DNA from: a virus
IMG/VR virus record: IMGVR_UViG_3300035459_000068
Location: 1-46,595 of that record
DNA length: 46,595 bases
Direction: 5' to 3' (one strand)
Positions 9,501-16,749 of the stretch are shown one piece after another; positions within the stretch are counted from its first letter, which is position 1; every line of letters begins with the position of its first letter. A model generated the notes under the pieces. It saw nothing but the letters and a program-made list of their open reading frames with translations. It was not told the DNA's origin and did not search any database. A program made the position numbers and the translations under genes.

Positions 9501-11898
9501 AAGTATCCCCAAATGAGTAGTTCCACGTTGTTGCACCCGTAGAATTATCTATAAATGTTAATGGTAATGGATATTGGTATCCGATGGTTTGGTTAGGAGT
9601 AAAATCAGATGTAATCGCTGTTACATTGGATGTAACATTAATCCATGTTGATTGTGTGGATAAATTATAACCTTGACTATTTGTAACATTCAACGCGATG
9701 CTGAAATTCCCAACCCCGAATATTCCTGTTACATTTTGTAATGTTGACCAGACAGTTCGGGTGTTATTTCCGGCAGCAATCCCCTGATATGACCAATTCC
9801 ATGTTGTAGGGAAACCAGTTGACGTATCAGTGAATTGCACCGGAAGATAATTTACACCAGTTGTTGCATTTGCTGTAAATGATGATACGGGCACGGGAGT
9901 ATTAACTGTTATTATAGTAATTGCACTCGTGTTTGAGAGGAGCGCATTATTAGTAAGTGTAAGGTTAACTTGATAAGTTCCTACCACCGGGAATGTATAA
10001 ATAAAAGAATCTGATACTCCAGAAGCAGTAAAATTCTGCCAGACTTGAGTACCATTATTAATAGACCAATTCTCAAATGTTAGTCCGGGATATGTCCACA
10101 TTGCAGTATTCTGGAATGAAACCGAGAGTGGTACAAATCCAGATGTTGCATTTGATGAGAATGTTACTGGTAACGGTGAAGATAAAATTTCTTGTGTCTG
10201 CGGAAATAATTGTTGTATAGGAATTACAGTATTCCATGCAGCAACTTCGCTAATAAGTCCGTGGAATCCATTTGCCTCCGAGTATCCCCTACCACCAATT
10301 GTGGGGCGATTTGCTCCATTTATGTAGGTTGATGTATCTGACCATGTACCGTTAGAAACCCCATTAAGATATTCTGTGGTTGTAGTCCCATTTCTTTCAA
10401 TAACTGCTTGATATTCTGTATTGGGTTGTAAAATGAAATATGATTTTATTACATCGTTCCCGTTAACATCATATGTTAAATTCCAACCCCCAGACTCCTG
10501 TTGGACAATGTAAAGAAGGGGATAATATCCTGTTGTTCCTGTGGGTCGTTGATCCCAAAGGATATCTCCCGTTGTTCTCGTTGTGATGTTAAAATCAACA
10601 AGAATGGTAAAATTACCCGATGTTCCCGGCGCCCCCCATGCGAAATCACTTTGTCCGCTAGAAACATTTATATAACTGGTCGGTCCCGTTTGCATTGCGT
10701 AATATGGAGATGGTTTCCACGGCACGTATGCGTTTCCTAATGTAGGGTTGGTTCCTGTTATTGAAATTGAATGTCCTTCAAAATCAGTAAACGGAGTAGC
10801 ATTGTTATATAGTAAAAGTTTAAGATTGTTTTGATAAGTGTCCAAATACGGATCTGACGAGATTACTGTTTTCCAAATTTCATTATCGATTCCACCTACA
10901 ACATTATAATTATTAGCATTGGCTCCCCCGATTTCATATAAGTTACCATCATTCAGTGTAACCATTTGTCCTTCAACACTTGCAGGATATTTTGAAGTTA
11001 TTGAAGATACTTTGCTCCACGTTGCCCCCAAATCACGAGAACACCAAAGATCATTATATACTGTTGAACTTCCAAACGTTTCTCCCGCACTCATCCCATC
11101 TGTAATATAGATTGAACCATCAGTTGTGTTGGTTGCATCAAACAATCCTCTCCCAGACCACGGAGCATTAGAATTTATCGTTGTCCAAGTTAATCCATGA
11201 TTAGTTGAAGATTGTACTGTGTTGTCTGCTGGGGAATATCCAAATCCATACCCGCCAATTTTAATTAATGTTCCATTAATAGCAAGCCATTGTGAACCCA
11301 ACGAATTTGTTCCATATCCACCATTCGTTGTTACCATAGTCCATGCAATATTTCCATCGACAAGTTTCCATACATCTGTAAATGTAGCGGTATTATTCAT
11401 CCCTCCCATAAGATATGTCGAACTAGTACTTTTATCATAAACGAGACCGGCATTAGTACGCGGAAGCCATGCAGAAGTTACAGATTTCCATGTATATCCT
11501 CCATCAAAAGATTCGCTTGATATGGCTATTGGATCGTTAGTATCAACATCTCCCCCCGCAATCATAATCCATGCGCTTGTATTCGAATCCCATACCACTC
11601 TTGCCCCATTTAAATCTGGAAATGCAGTCGAATTTGTTTTAATCCAAGAAGTCGCATTATTCGTTCCAACCCATACTCCGCCAGATGCACACGAGCTGCC
11701 ACAAGCCCCAGATGTTGCATTATATGATCCCCCGACAATCATTATTGCAGTACCGTTTGATCCAGCAGCAAACGACCATTTTGGAAACGGAGCCGATCCG
11801 TTTACTTCATTCCACGAATCCCCTAATGCGGCGGATGCTGTACCAATTAGTAATGCAACAATTGCAGAAACAACAAATATCAATAGTAATTTCTTCAT
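6565..11898 (-). CDS. Giant secreted PKD/LamG/kelch-type surface protein (1777 aa)
   Basis: Signal peptide MKKLLLIFVVSAIVALLIG. Residues about 30-345 contain kelch/BNR-like beta-propeller repeats (WTMVTTN, GGYGFGY, WCSRDLGATWSKV). About 400-570 and 850-1035 are LamG/concanavalin-like domains (YLNGVSNGTW; VYLNGVKVNGG). Six PKD domains follow the pattern VxFTDTS...W.W.FGDG...(S/T)..Y, three between the LamG domains and three at about 1195-1470. The last 300 residues look like carboxypeptidase-regulatory or Ig-like domains. There is no C-terminal anchor and there are many NxT/S sequons. It is probably the main spike or cell-surface adhesin, the first long gene after two mini-ORFs, with a GGTGGTGGGAAG ribosome-binding region. 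Confidence 0.88.
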   Translation of the reverse strand: MKKLLLIFVVSAIVALLIGTASAALGDSWNEVNGSAPFPKWSFAAGSNGTAIMIVGGSYNATSGACGSSCASGGVWVGTNNATSWIKTNSTAFPDLNGARVVWDSNTSAWIMIAGGDVDTNDPIAISSESFDGGYTWKSVTSAWLPRTNAGLVYDKSTSSTYLMGGMNNTATFTDVWKLVDGNIAWTMVTTNGGYGTNSLGSQWLAINGTLIKIGGYGFGYSPADNTVQSSTNHGLTWTTINSNAPWSGRGLFDATNTTDGSIYITDGMSAGETFGSSTVYNDLWCSRDLGATWSKVSSITSKYPASVEGQMVTLNDGNLYEIGGANANNYNVVGGIDNEIWKTVISSDPYLDTYQNNLKLLLYNNATPFTDFEGHSISITGTNPTLGNAYVPWKPSPYYAMQTGPTSYINVSSGQSDFAWGAPGTSGNFTILVDFNITTRTTGDILWDQRPTGTTGYYPLLYIVQQESGGWNLTYDVNGNDVIKSYFILQPNTEYQAVIERNGTTTTEYLNGVSNGTWSDTSTYINGANRPTIGGRGYSEANGFHGLISEVAAWNTVIPIQQLFPQTQEILSSPLPVTFSSNATSGFVPLSVSFQNTAMWTYPGLTFENWSINNGTQVWQNFTASGVSDSFIYTFPVVGTYQVNLTLTNNALLSNTSAITIITVNTPVPVSSFTANATTGVNYLPVQFTDTSTGFPTTWNWSYQGIAAGNNTRTVWSTLQNVTGIFGVGNFSIALNVTNSQGYNLSTQSTWINVTSNVTAITSDFTPNQTIGYQYPLPLTFIDNSTGATTWNYSFGDTYTSALQSPSHIYTVANLYTIRQNVTNATGSYATSTKTVNLTTDDDIWLKSWLQFENVTVIDLQGVVWASTGNAAISTATKKFGTQSLYIPAANPSSYISSPSSSIWDRSLIAGELEFWINITSIGQANQPILRRSSNAGGGTSNGWGFFNINATQNGYAFWYGNGATNYTTPFTIPTNTWTHVVLVRNTSQYWNVYLNGVKVNGGTYVGGLALDTANPFTIGANEGGTRFGFYLDEFRYTQGVPRFVSDFSVPYAAYNGNLYQNYVNINPNATLLYKSWPGYAQTIYNTTPHIRTVQITNLTNATAISLSINFPNIYENSGTPYVNTTDYPDLVLSNVTTNNIEGYDSFTISRSGNGGISALFNNRTNLVDIPVIYLNYTPDLYFDTYFASGSVTDGQHSVTYPIFNFYDTLLPVGAWTIYSNFTSNVTTAEINDPIQFTDTSLGEPSVWTSWQWVFGDGGTSNNQNPVHSYSAIGTYNVSLTSSLVANTSVTNTTTKSITVLQVAPTSPVASFTASPLVIFAGSSVQFTDTSTHSPSSWKWAFGDGNQNTNQNPLYTYSSVGNYTVNLTVSNAYGNNTLSKSNYISVISPTAPVANFSATPTSGNIPLIVVFSDSSTKIPSSWYWIFGDGSTSTLQNPTHIYTTVGIYSVNLTATNAYGSNSMVKNSYIVATSGAVANGRQDVILTNAYNITLYAKDANSGNLISYAAIMDETGKSLTSYGNGVFTGYYSAGQHVFTANATNYYTNRATYLVNGNLIQTIYLTLVSSSVSTTWYTPKTVSAQMVDVYGNALSGASVTAHYNQTTLPNGVSDLISNYGMNANVANEALNGTLIMSGNTDSSGSIVFTMLGTINYDITVTYGGNTNYYHIYPQEANYQFKFIVPSTADNIWNDLYANGNTKVWATEPDIGNVTFWWSFQDITALTTRIDFYLKDSDLNTTVYMTNITSPVAGSIYQLNYTVLNERGKNYIAWENYTRSV

Positions 11899-12030
11899 CT
11901 AACTTCCCACCACCAGTTTTCGAGCCACGGTTGAATTTTTATATCCGGATTTACTACTCCATATGTCATATAACCTTCCAAACATTGGATTATTAATACA
12001 ATAAAATCTGATTGTATTTACATACTTCAT
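11899..12030 (-). CDS. Possible 43-residue ORF before the PKD gene
   Basis: The ATG at 12030 overlaps the stop of the upstream 60-residue ORF (ATGA), and the TAG stop is followed without a gap by the ATG of the PKD gene. The product (MKYVNTIRFYCINN...) is basic. A second frame over the same DNA gives a 24-residue peptide (ATG 11969) ending PWLENWWWEVR, whose stop also makes an ATGA overlap with 11898. One of the two probably couples translation into the giant gene; I cannot tell which. Confidence 0.4.
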   Translation of the reverse strand: MKYVNTIRFYCINNPMFGRLYDIWSSKSGYKNSTVARKLVVGS

Positions 12031-12209
12031 ATTACTCTCCCTCTTCGCGCCATACGTTTAACAAACGCCTCGAACCCATAAACACGCCCATCCGCAGCAA
12101 TACGTATTTCACCAACTCTGTCAAGATGTTCCAAAAAATCGACATCGAACCAAGTGCGTATCATATGCTTTCCCTTTCTTTGTGTATTCTTTTTGGTCAT
12201 AGTCTTCAT
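12027..12209 (-). CDS. Small basic protein at head of envelope operon
   Basis: Up to 60 residues from ATG 12209; an internal ATG gives a 45-residue form starting MIRTWFDVDFLEHLDRVGEI. It contains FDVDFLEHLDRVGEI and ends VKRMARRGRVI. A minus-strand TATA-like box (TTTAAATA) lies at about 12227-12235. It is the first gene of the minus-strand envelope operon, divergent from the plus-strand one. Helix-turn-helix or small regulator is possible but not demonstrated. Confidence 0.5.
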   Translation of the reverse strand: MKTMTKKNTQRKGKHMIRTWFDVDFLEHLDRVGEIRIAADGRVYGFEAFVKRMARRGRVI

Positions 12210-12317
12210 TGTTCATAGTTATTACTAATATTTAAACCTTTCCATATTATTTATATATACGTATGGAAAAACCAACAGAAAACTTTATATATTATTAATA
12301 TTAACATTATTATTAGT
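12210..12317. promoter_or_regulatory. Divergent promoter region of two envelope operons
   Basis: The 108-bp gap contains a minus-strand TATA (GTTTAAATATTAG, near 12226-12238) and a plus-strand TATA (TTTATATATTA, near 12283-12293) placed 25-30 bp from the respective ATGs. The stretch between is very AT-rich. Shared control of both envelope operons is inferred. Confidence 0.5.
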
Positions 12318-12467
12318 ATGCCTAGAATTCATGAAAAGGATTTAATACCAGAAGGTTTTTATTGGTGCCTGAAATGCCATTGGGCATGGAAACCACGCGG
12401 TATAACTAAACCCGTCGCTTGTCCAGATTGTCAGAGCCGTCTTTGGTCGGGGGAGAAACAACCATGA
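12318..12467 (+). CDS. 49-residue zinc-ribbon protein
   Basis: Cysteine pairs WCLKC and CPDCQ form a treble-clef-like ribbon (GFYWCLKCHWAWKPRG...). The gene is leaderless, with TATA about 30 bp upstream, and its TGA overlaps the next ATG by 4 nt. It belongs to the same small ribbon family as those at 4759, 40478 and 45779 (W.PR...P..CP.C...LW), but here it precedes a membrane protein instead of an HNH gene. Confidence 0.65.
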   Translation: MPRIHEKDLIPEGFYWCLKCHWAWKPRGITKPVACPDCQSRLWSGEKQP

Positions 12468-12691
12468 CACGCACAAAACTTTCACTCAAACTCGGAATAA
12501 CCGGAGGAATAATATGGGGGCTTTTATTTACTGCCTATTATAGTATGCTACCATATATTACTATTTCCCAGTCACAGAGATTTACCTTCGCATGGCAAAG
12601 CGCTACAGTATGTTTCATCTTAATGGTTATCATCATTCTTGCACTGCCACATCTCTATAATACAATGAAACGAGGAGCAAATAAACAATGA
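12464..12691 (+). CDS. Membrane protein, two TM segments (75 aa)
   Basis: The start at 12464 is set by the ATGA overlap; a TTG at 12419 upstream in frame is not needed. Segments about 9-29 and 47-66 are hydrophobic, with a short charged tail (YNTMKRGANKQ). The stop overlaps the next ATG by 4 nt. No family recognised. Confidence 0.68.
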   Translation: MTRTKLSLKLGITGGIIWGLLFTAYYSMLPYITISQSQRFTFAWQSATVCFILMVIIILALPHLYNTMKRGANKQ

Positions 12692-14316
12692 AATCAATAT
12701 TCTTAATACTAGTGTTTCTCTTGCTTATTACACCAGTCATAGCAGATAATGTTACTATTATCACCCCCGACCCAACGGTGCCACTTGTTACCAATCCAAC
12801 ACAAGTTCCAACTGGTTATGTTCCTACTCCAACACCGGTCCCCACATCAACCCCCACACCTATTACTACTCCAACACATTTTATTTCGCAAGGAGAATCG
12901 GTTTGTGTAAATGATACTATTGATATATCCGGTGTAGTTCCTCCATATCCATATCTCGCTTATTGGAATGGTTATGACATGTATGATTCTAACGCTTCAT
13001 ATATTATTACATTACCTCCATATAAATCCGGATATTATCATTTCTATTTAGATCCAACAATATTTTCCACGAGAATGGGAAAGTGGTATAAATATAATGA
13101 TATATTTGAAAAAAACGGAAATAATCTTGCATTTGTAGTTTATCCCCAATCGATGAAAAATTCCACAATGCGATATAGTAATGGCACACTCGTTAACATT
13201 TCAGAAATGATTTTAAATAATTATACCGGTATAGAAATTCCAATTCACCCCCCTGTGGAAATTAAACACGTTTCAGATTATCTTGTTGCACGCGGAGACC
13301 CATTGATAATTAACACAAATACCACTACTAATATCTGGTTATTTGGAAGGGTAGATCAATTATTTGATTTTGAATCAACAAATACTTCAACCGTCGATAT
13401 ATCAAATGATATTTTATCTGGATTTGAACCCGGTAGTTATACTGTAATGATGCAAACACTAGGAAATAAAAGTAACAGTTTCACCGTAAAATATGATTCC
13501 GATACACACGAAATTAAATGGTTTAACCCATCATCATTTTCAATAGATAAAATTAATATTAACGGGTGGTCTCCGCAAGTTGTTCTTGATCAATTCCAAA
13601 AAATTATTCCGGGAACACTTGATTTATTTAAAACATATAAATTAGAACTACAATCACCTTCGATAGAAATACAAAGTATTTCTGAAACATCTTCTCTAAA
13701 TTACACTATAGATGAGGCAGGTATCACAGAATATAATACCAATATTAGTTATATAGAAGTAAAAGGTTATACTAATGTAGTTATTGGTTCAACATTAAAA
13801 TTTATTGTTGACGAAAAACAACAAACTTCCAGAACCCTCTATTCACACACAACAACTGCTGTTGCCGGTGGCAGTAATGATCCCGGTGATATGAGATGGT
13901 TTGATGTTCTAATACCGGTAGATAAATATTATTTAGCTCTAGGAGATCATACTGTAACTGCTTATACAAACTTATCAGACGCGGGAACAACATATGTCTT
14001 TACATTATATGCTGCACCACAAAATTCTTATGTGCCTCCAAAAACCATTCGTTATATATCCGGGAAATATGGGCCGGAAGAATTTGTTCCAACTCCGACG
14101 CCGGTTGTTCAAACTGTTACCGTGCCAGTTCCCGGGCCGACACAGATTGTAATACAGACCGTTACACCTTCTGACGAACAAGTAAAAGCACAGCAAAAAA
14201 TAATCTCTGATGAAAATATAAAAACGTGGAGCACTAGAATAATTGTTGGTATAATAATCATTGGGGCAGTCTGGTATTTGGTTTCGTTATATTTAAGACG
14301 GAGACAATTGGAATGA
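12688..14316 (+). CDS. Secreted surface protein with C-terminal membrane anchor (542 aa)
   Basis: Signal peptide MKSIFLILVFLLLITPVIA, then a Pro/Thr stalk (TPTPVPTSTPTPITTPT, residues about 40-65). A beta-rich ectodomain begins at SQGESVCVNDTIDISG and includes PTIFSTRMGKWYKY, which resembles the DUF3821-type repeats of methanogen surface proteins from memory. A second Pro-rich stalk near residue 465 (PEEFVPTPTPVVQTVTVP) leads to a transmembrane helix (IIVGIIIIGAVWYLVSLYL) and RRR stop-transfer. It is translationally coupled to the following prepilin peptidase gene. Likely cell-surface display. Confidence 0.75.
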   Translation: MKSIFLILVFLLLITPVIADNVTIITPDPTVPLVTNPTQVPTGYVPTPTPVPTSTPTPITTPTHFISQGESVCVNDTIDISGVVPPYPYLAYWNGYDMYDSNASYIITLPPYKSGYYHFYLDPTIFSTRMGKWYKYNDIFEKNGNNLAFVVYPQSMKNSTMRYSNGTLVNISEMILNNYTGIEIPIHPPVEIKHVSDYLVARGDPLIINTNTTTNIWLFGRVDQLFDFESTNTSTVDISNDILSGFEPGSYTVMMQTLGNKSNSFTVKYDSDTHEIKWFNPSSFSIDKININGWSPQVVLDQFQKIIPGTLDLFKTYKLELQSPSIEIQSISETSSLNYTIDEAGITEYNTNISYIEVKGYTNVVIGSTLKFIVDEKQQTSRTLYSHTTTAVAGGSNDPGDMRWFDVLIPVDKYYLALGDHTVTAYTNLSDAGTTYVFTLYAAPQNSYVPPKTIRYISGKYGPEEFVPTPTPVVQTVTVPVPGPTQIVIQTVTPSDEQVKAQQKIISDENIKTWSTRIIVGIIIIGAVWYLVSLYLRRRQLE

Positions 14317-14828
14317 TCGATTATATCCACGCGGCGTCTTATGTTGGAATCATTTCAACACTTATTTATTTAATCCCACTTTGTTATTGGGATATTAAAT
14401 ATCGAAAGATACCAAAATGGTCACTTGTTCCATTAACAATAATTAATGTTCCGTCTTTAATCATCCTTTATACTAATGGACTACCGCTCGCATATATAGC
14501 AATATCTTGTCTATTAACAGCATTCTTTATATTTCTGTTTAATAAAAGTTGTTATCGCGGGGCAGATGCACGGTTCCTGATATTAATTTCGTGGTTCTGT
14601 GTATTAAATCCGTTAAATCCTGCTGATAGTAGTAACATATTTCAGATTATATTTGTTATAATGCTTGCTTTCACGGCGATAATGTGGATGATATATGTTT
14701 ATTTCTACAACCGTCGTGTTGGAAATAAGGAATTATCTTTACGAAATAAATTTAATAATTACCCACGCGGTTCTCCGTGGATTATCCCGATTGCCGGGGC
14801 AGTTATTTTAACGGCGGTGTTTGCATGA
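14313..14828 (+). CDS. Type IV prepilin/preflagellin peptidase (A24 family)
   Basis: A polytopic protein with the two catalytic aspartate motifs of A24 peptidases: YWDIKYRKIPKW near residue 27 and YRGADARF near 82, the latter matching the GADxK/R form of archaeal enzymes. The following charged loop and the terminal PWIIPIAGAVILTAVFA helix fit the family; 171 residues is short but usual for archaeal members. It would cleave class III signal peptides of pilins or archaellins at the membrane. No obvious pilin was seen in the window, so the substrate may be host-encoded or outside. ATGA overlaps at both ends. Confidence 0.8.
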   Translation: MIDYIHAASYVGIISTLIYLIPLCYWDIKYRKIPKWSLVPLTIINVPSLIILYTNGLPLAYIAISCLLTAFFIFLFNKSCYRGADARFLILISWFCVLNPLNPADSSNIFQIIFVIMLAFTAIMWMIYVYFYNRRVGNKELSLRNKFNNYPRGSPWIIPIAGAVILTAVFA

Positions 14829-15034
14829 AAAATTTTTGGTATAAATTAGACGCCGCATGGCCACCAATAGTAGCGATTTTAAATCTGGTACTTATTCCTC
14901 TAATAGTGTTAAATCGGAATAACAATATGGTTGTAACTATATTAATTCCATTATTCATTATAGATATAATAGAAATTGGATTTTTAACAATAGCAACAAT
15001 AGGAACTTATTTCCTAAAAGGCGGTGGTACATGA
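14825..15034 (+). CDS. Membrane protein, two TM segments (69 aa)
   Basis: ATG 14825 overlaps the peptidase stop by 4 nt; a longer in-frame start at 14777 would lie inside the peptidase gene. Two hydrophobic segments (PPIVAILNLVLIPLIVL and VTILIPLFIIDIIEIGFLTI) end in KGGGT. Unknown function, probably with the peptidase or surface protein. Confidence 0.65.
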   Translation: MKNFWYKLDAAWPPIVAILNLVLIPLIVLNRNNNMVVTILIPLFIIDIIEIGFLTIATIGTYFLKGGGT

Positions 15035-15219
15035 CAGACCCAGAAATAATAATCATCGATAAATTTGAAGTATTCTACACATGGTATTGCTGGTGGAAAG
15101 ATCGTGGCGGAATGCATTACTTCGGATGGGATGATGGGAATTATATTATTGAAGGATTAAAAAACGATCCGTCAAAAATAATTCGATTGGGGAGAAAACA
15201 AGGATGGTGGAAAGATTGA
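15031..15219 (+). CDS. 62-residue protein, Trp-rich
   Basis: MTDPEIIIIDKFEVFYTWYC opens a soluble small protein with six tryptophans and a basic C-terminus (RKQGWWKD). The start overlaps the upstream stop by 4 nt. No family is recognised. Confidence 0.6.
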   Translation: MTDPEIIIIDKFEVFYTWYCWWKDRGGMHYFGWDDGNYIIEGLKNDPSKIIRLGRKQGWWKD

Positions 15220-15350
15220 AAGACAAATCAAACCGGATTAAAATGGATAAAATTAAACTGCCACAATGTTTTGGAACACATAACGAAAAATCCAAAGAAT
15301 GTTTTGAATGTTGCATTTGTGAATCATGTTATAATATGAAGGAAAAATGA
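15204..15350 (+). CDS. 48-residue Cys-rich protein
   Basis: ATG 15204 (MVERLKDKSNRIKMDK) overlaps the upstream gene by 16 nt and is preceded by GGGGAGAAAACAAGG; ATG 15240 is an alternative. The C-terminal half has six cysteines (CFGTH, CFECCICESC), consistent with zinc or iron-sulphur binding. The next gene starts 1 nt later. Confidence 0.5.
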   Translation: MVERLKDKSNRIKMDKIKLPQCFGTHNEKSKECFECCICESCYNMKEK

Positions 15351-15351
15351 A

Positions 15352-15648
15352 ATGACCACACGAGAAGAAGAAATGGCAAAAATGCGCGAGCGGTATGCGC
15401 GACTACAGAAAGGCGGTGCGCCGGAAATAAAAAAACCGGCACCAAAAGAAGAAACGCCAATTATTAAAACAAAAATAAAAAAACCACGCTTAAATCCAAA
15501 ACCATATTTATTCCTGATCGAAAATGATATTAGAAAAGTATTTGGACTTCCACAGAAAGAATGGAAGGTTGGCGGGTTAAAGTTTGAAACGTCAAACAAA
15601 CCGTTGAATCTGGAGTGGTTGGATAAAAATGGGGGGAAACTTTTCTAA
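15352..15648 (+). CDS. 98-residue basic protein, Lys/Pro-rich middle
   Basis: A helical charged N-terminus (TREEEMAKMRERYARLQKGG) leads into a KKPAPKEETP linker and a compact C-terminus (PYLFLIENDIRKVFGLPQKE...). It is the last plus-strand gene of the operon and overlaps the convergent minus-strand gene by 4 nt. No family is recognised. Confidence 0.6.
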   Translation: MTTREEEMAKMRERYARLQKGGAPEIKKPAPKEETPIIKTKIKKPRLNPKPYLFLIENDIRKVFGLPQKEWKVGGLKFETSNKPLNLEWLDKNGGKLF

Positions 15649-15908
15649 TAATACAATATTTTTAAACACCTTTTTCCAAAAGATGTTGTTTTTGCAGTTT
15701 GTCTAACCTCAATTGTTTTATTTTTCTCGTCAAATTCAACTTTTGTTCCCAAATGGATATATCCAATAGTTGATAAATCATATAAAGTTCTTTTATCTTC
15801 ATTATTTACTATAAGTCCATCTTCATATTTAATTAAAATTTTTGCATCGACGCAAGGAGCATTTTTCAATCTTATTTTCTTCAAACCATTTCTAATATAC
15901 TGCAACAT
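15645..15908 (-). CDS. Small protein (87 aa), unknown
   Basis: A beta-rich basic protein with DAKILIKYEDGLIVNNED and a C-terminal KRCLKILYY. It lies 2 nt after the stop of the upstream minus-strand gene, so it is the last gene of a three-gene operon (16395 to 15645). No function assigned. Confidence 0.55.
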   Translation of the reverse strand: MLQYIRNGLKKIRLKNAPCVDAKILIKYEDGLIVNNEDKRTLYDLSTIGYIHLGTKVEFDEKNKTIEVRQTAKTTSFGKRCLKILYY

Positions 15909-15910
15909 GT

Positions 15911-16171
15911 TTAATCCTCCGTCTCCATTTCCCGAATGAAAGGTTGCTCTTGCGGATAGTTATCTATTTTTTCAGGATCGTTTTCTTGAAAATTTTTAAG
16001 AATCCTTAATTCTGTTTTATCATTAGGATATTTTTTAAGTATATCGTTTGCGCGTTCAATCAACTCTTGCCTTATTTCTTCCCAACGTTTAATAGCAGTT
16101 TCTTTAGAAAGACAAATATGTCTAACACTTGTCATTTCACAATCTTCAGAACCAACCAAATAAACTTTCAT
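15911..16171 (-). CDS. 86-residue helical protein
   Basis: ATG 16171 (MKVYLVGSEDCEMTSVRHIC) is chosen for its ATGA overlap with the upstream stop; the frame is open further back but only within that gene. After a short beta start it is rich in charged helices (KRWEEIRQELIERANDILKK). The N-terminus resembles small phage proteins that begin KVYLV..D and continue with a helix pair. No function assigned. Confidence 0.6.
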   Translation of the reverse strand: MKVYLVGSEDCEMTSVRHICLSKETAIKRWEEIRQELIERANDILKKYPNDKTELRILKNFQENDPEKIDNYPQEQPFIREMETED

Positions 16172-16395
16172 GATAACTCCATATTTAGCGCGCGCATAAA
16201 TTCTTGTTTTCTTATTTTCCTTTGATGTTTTTGATCGAGATTTGGATTGCGACAAGATCCACAATGCCCCATACAAAGCGCGCGGTATGGATGAAAGATA
16301 AATCCGTAAGTGTGAACGACATTATCAAAAAGATCATCCGTATAGCGGTGTGCCTTCTTTACGATGCGATTGTAAATTCTGCGTGTTCTTGACAT
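16168..16395 (-). CDS. 75-residue basic protein with CxxxCxxC
   Basis: The ATG at 16395 (MSRTRRIYNRIVKKAHRYTD) is preferred over a TTG one codon earlier. The protein is very basic and has the metal-binding-like spacing CMGHCGSC. A minus-strand TATA-like AATAAATAG lies about 27 bp upstream, and the RNA unit at 16434-16623 lies directly upstream on the same strand. Confidence 0.58.
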   Translation of the reverse strand: MSRTRRIYNRIVKKAHRYTDDLFDNVVHTYGFIFHPYRALCMGHCGSCRNPNLDQKHQRKIRKQEFMRALNMELS

Positions 16396-16433
16396 CAAAA
16401 TAGTATTGTTGTTAATTCTATTTATTTGTTATC

Positions 16434-16534
16434 ATGCAGATGGTGAGAAACGAATCTCACTTTATCAATCCGGCTTATGCTCGCATCGTTGGATCAACTC
16501 TTTTAACACTCGGTGAAGCAACCAAGCATCTGCA
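16434..16534 (-). ncRNA. tRNA-like RNA with 8-bp acceptor-type stem
   Basis: A perfect 8-bp stem (TGCAGATG/CATCTGCA on the minus strand) encloses 84 nt and leaves one unpaired 3' base. Next to the 3' strand is a T-arm-like hairpin (GTGAG, 8-nt loop with TTCG, CTCAC; 16443-16460). After the 5' strand comes a D-arm-like hairpin (CTTGG/CCGAG). No canonical anticodon arm is visible; instead there are extended pairings (ATGC/GCAT inside ATCC/GGAT). The odd T-loop makes it unlikely to be a normal tRNA. A TATA box and leader hairpin (16537-16656) precede it. It could be a degenerate tRNA or a Y-RNA-type tRNA mimic. Confidence 0.5.
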
Positions 16535-16536
16535 CA

Positions 16537-16623
16537 TCACAACATTTGAAGGTAAGTAATACTTCAAAGCGTCCCACAAGAATTACTTGTCACACTTTCT
16601 ATCGGCACGTCTGCCTATTGTGA
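16537..16623 (-). ncRNA. Leader hairpin RNA upstream of tRNA-like RNA
   Basis: TCACAA and TTGTGA close an 87-nt stem-loop 2 nt before the tRNA-like unit. Inside are smaller pairings (TTTGAAG/CTTCAAA; ACAAG/CTTGT). A strong minus-strand TATA (TTTATAAATAC, 16646-16656) predicts a transcript start at about 16625, right at the hairpin. The same TATA-hairpin-tRNA layout recurs at 18.0, 19.1, 20.5 and 28.9 kb. Confidence 0.45.
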
Positions 16624-16645
16624 ATAGATAATATAGGTTGTAATA

Positions 16646-16656
16646 GTATTTATAAA
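16646..16656 (-). promoter_or_regulatory. TATA box of the 16.4-16.6 kb RNA unit
   Basis: TTTATAAATAC on the minus strand followed by TATTACAACC, nearly identical to promoters at 28851 and 40448. It lies just downstream of the 3' end of tRNA-Pro, so it starts a new transcript. Confidence 0.55.
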
Positions 16657-16663
16657 TTTCTAA

Positions 16664-16736
16664 TGTCAGCGGTCGGATTTGAACCGACGTTTCTTGCATC
16701 CAAGGCAAGAAGGATACCGGGCTACCCCACGCCAAC
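16664..16736 (-). tRNA. tRNA-Pro (anticodon TGG)
   Basis: A complete 73-nt cloverleaf: acceptor GTTGGCG/CGCTGAC (two wobbles), archaeal Pro-type D-arm TGGGGTAGCC, anticodon stem CTTGC/GCAAG around CTTGGAT (anticodon TGG with T33), and T-arm GTCGG-TTCAAAT-CCGAC, unpaired A73, no encoded CCA. It lies 13 nt after the stop of a membrane-protein gene and may share its transcript. Confidence 0.9.
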
Positions 16737-16749
16737 AAAAATAAAAAGA

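Noticed and set aside
10476-11902. Several ORFs antisense to the PKD protein
   Set aside because: They are shadows of a long, domain-rich reading frame on the minus strand.
11895-11969. 24-codon ORF (ending NWWWEVR) as a separate gene
   Set aside because: It overlaps the 43-codon ORF in another frame; only one is likely used, so it is mentioned there and not listed.
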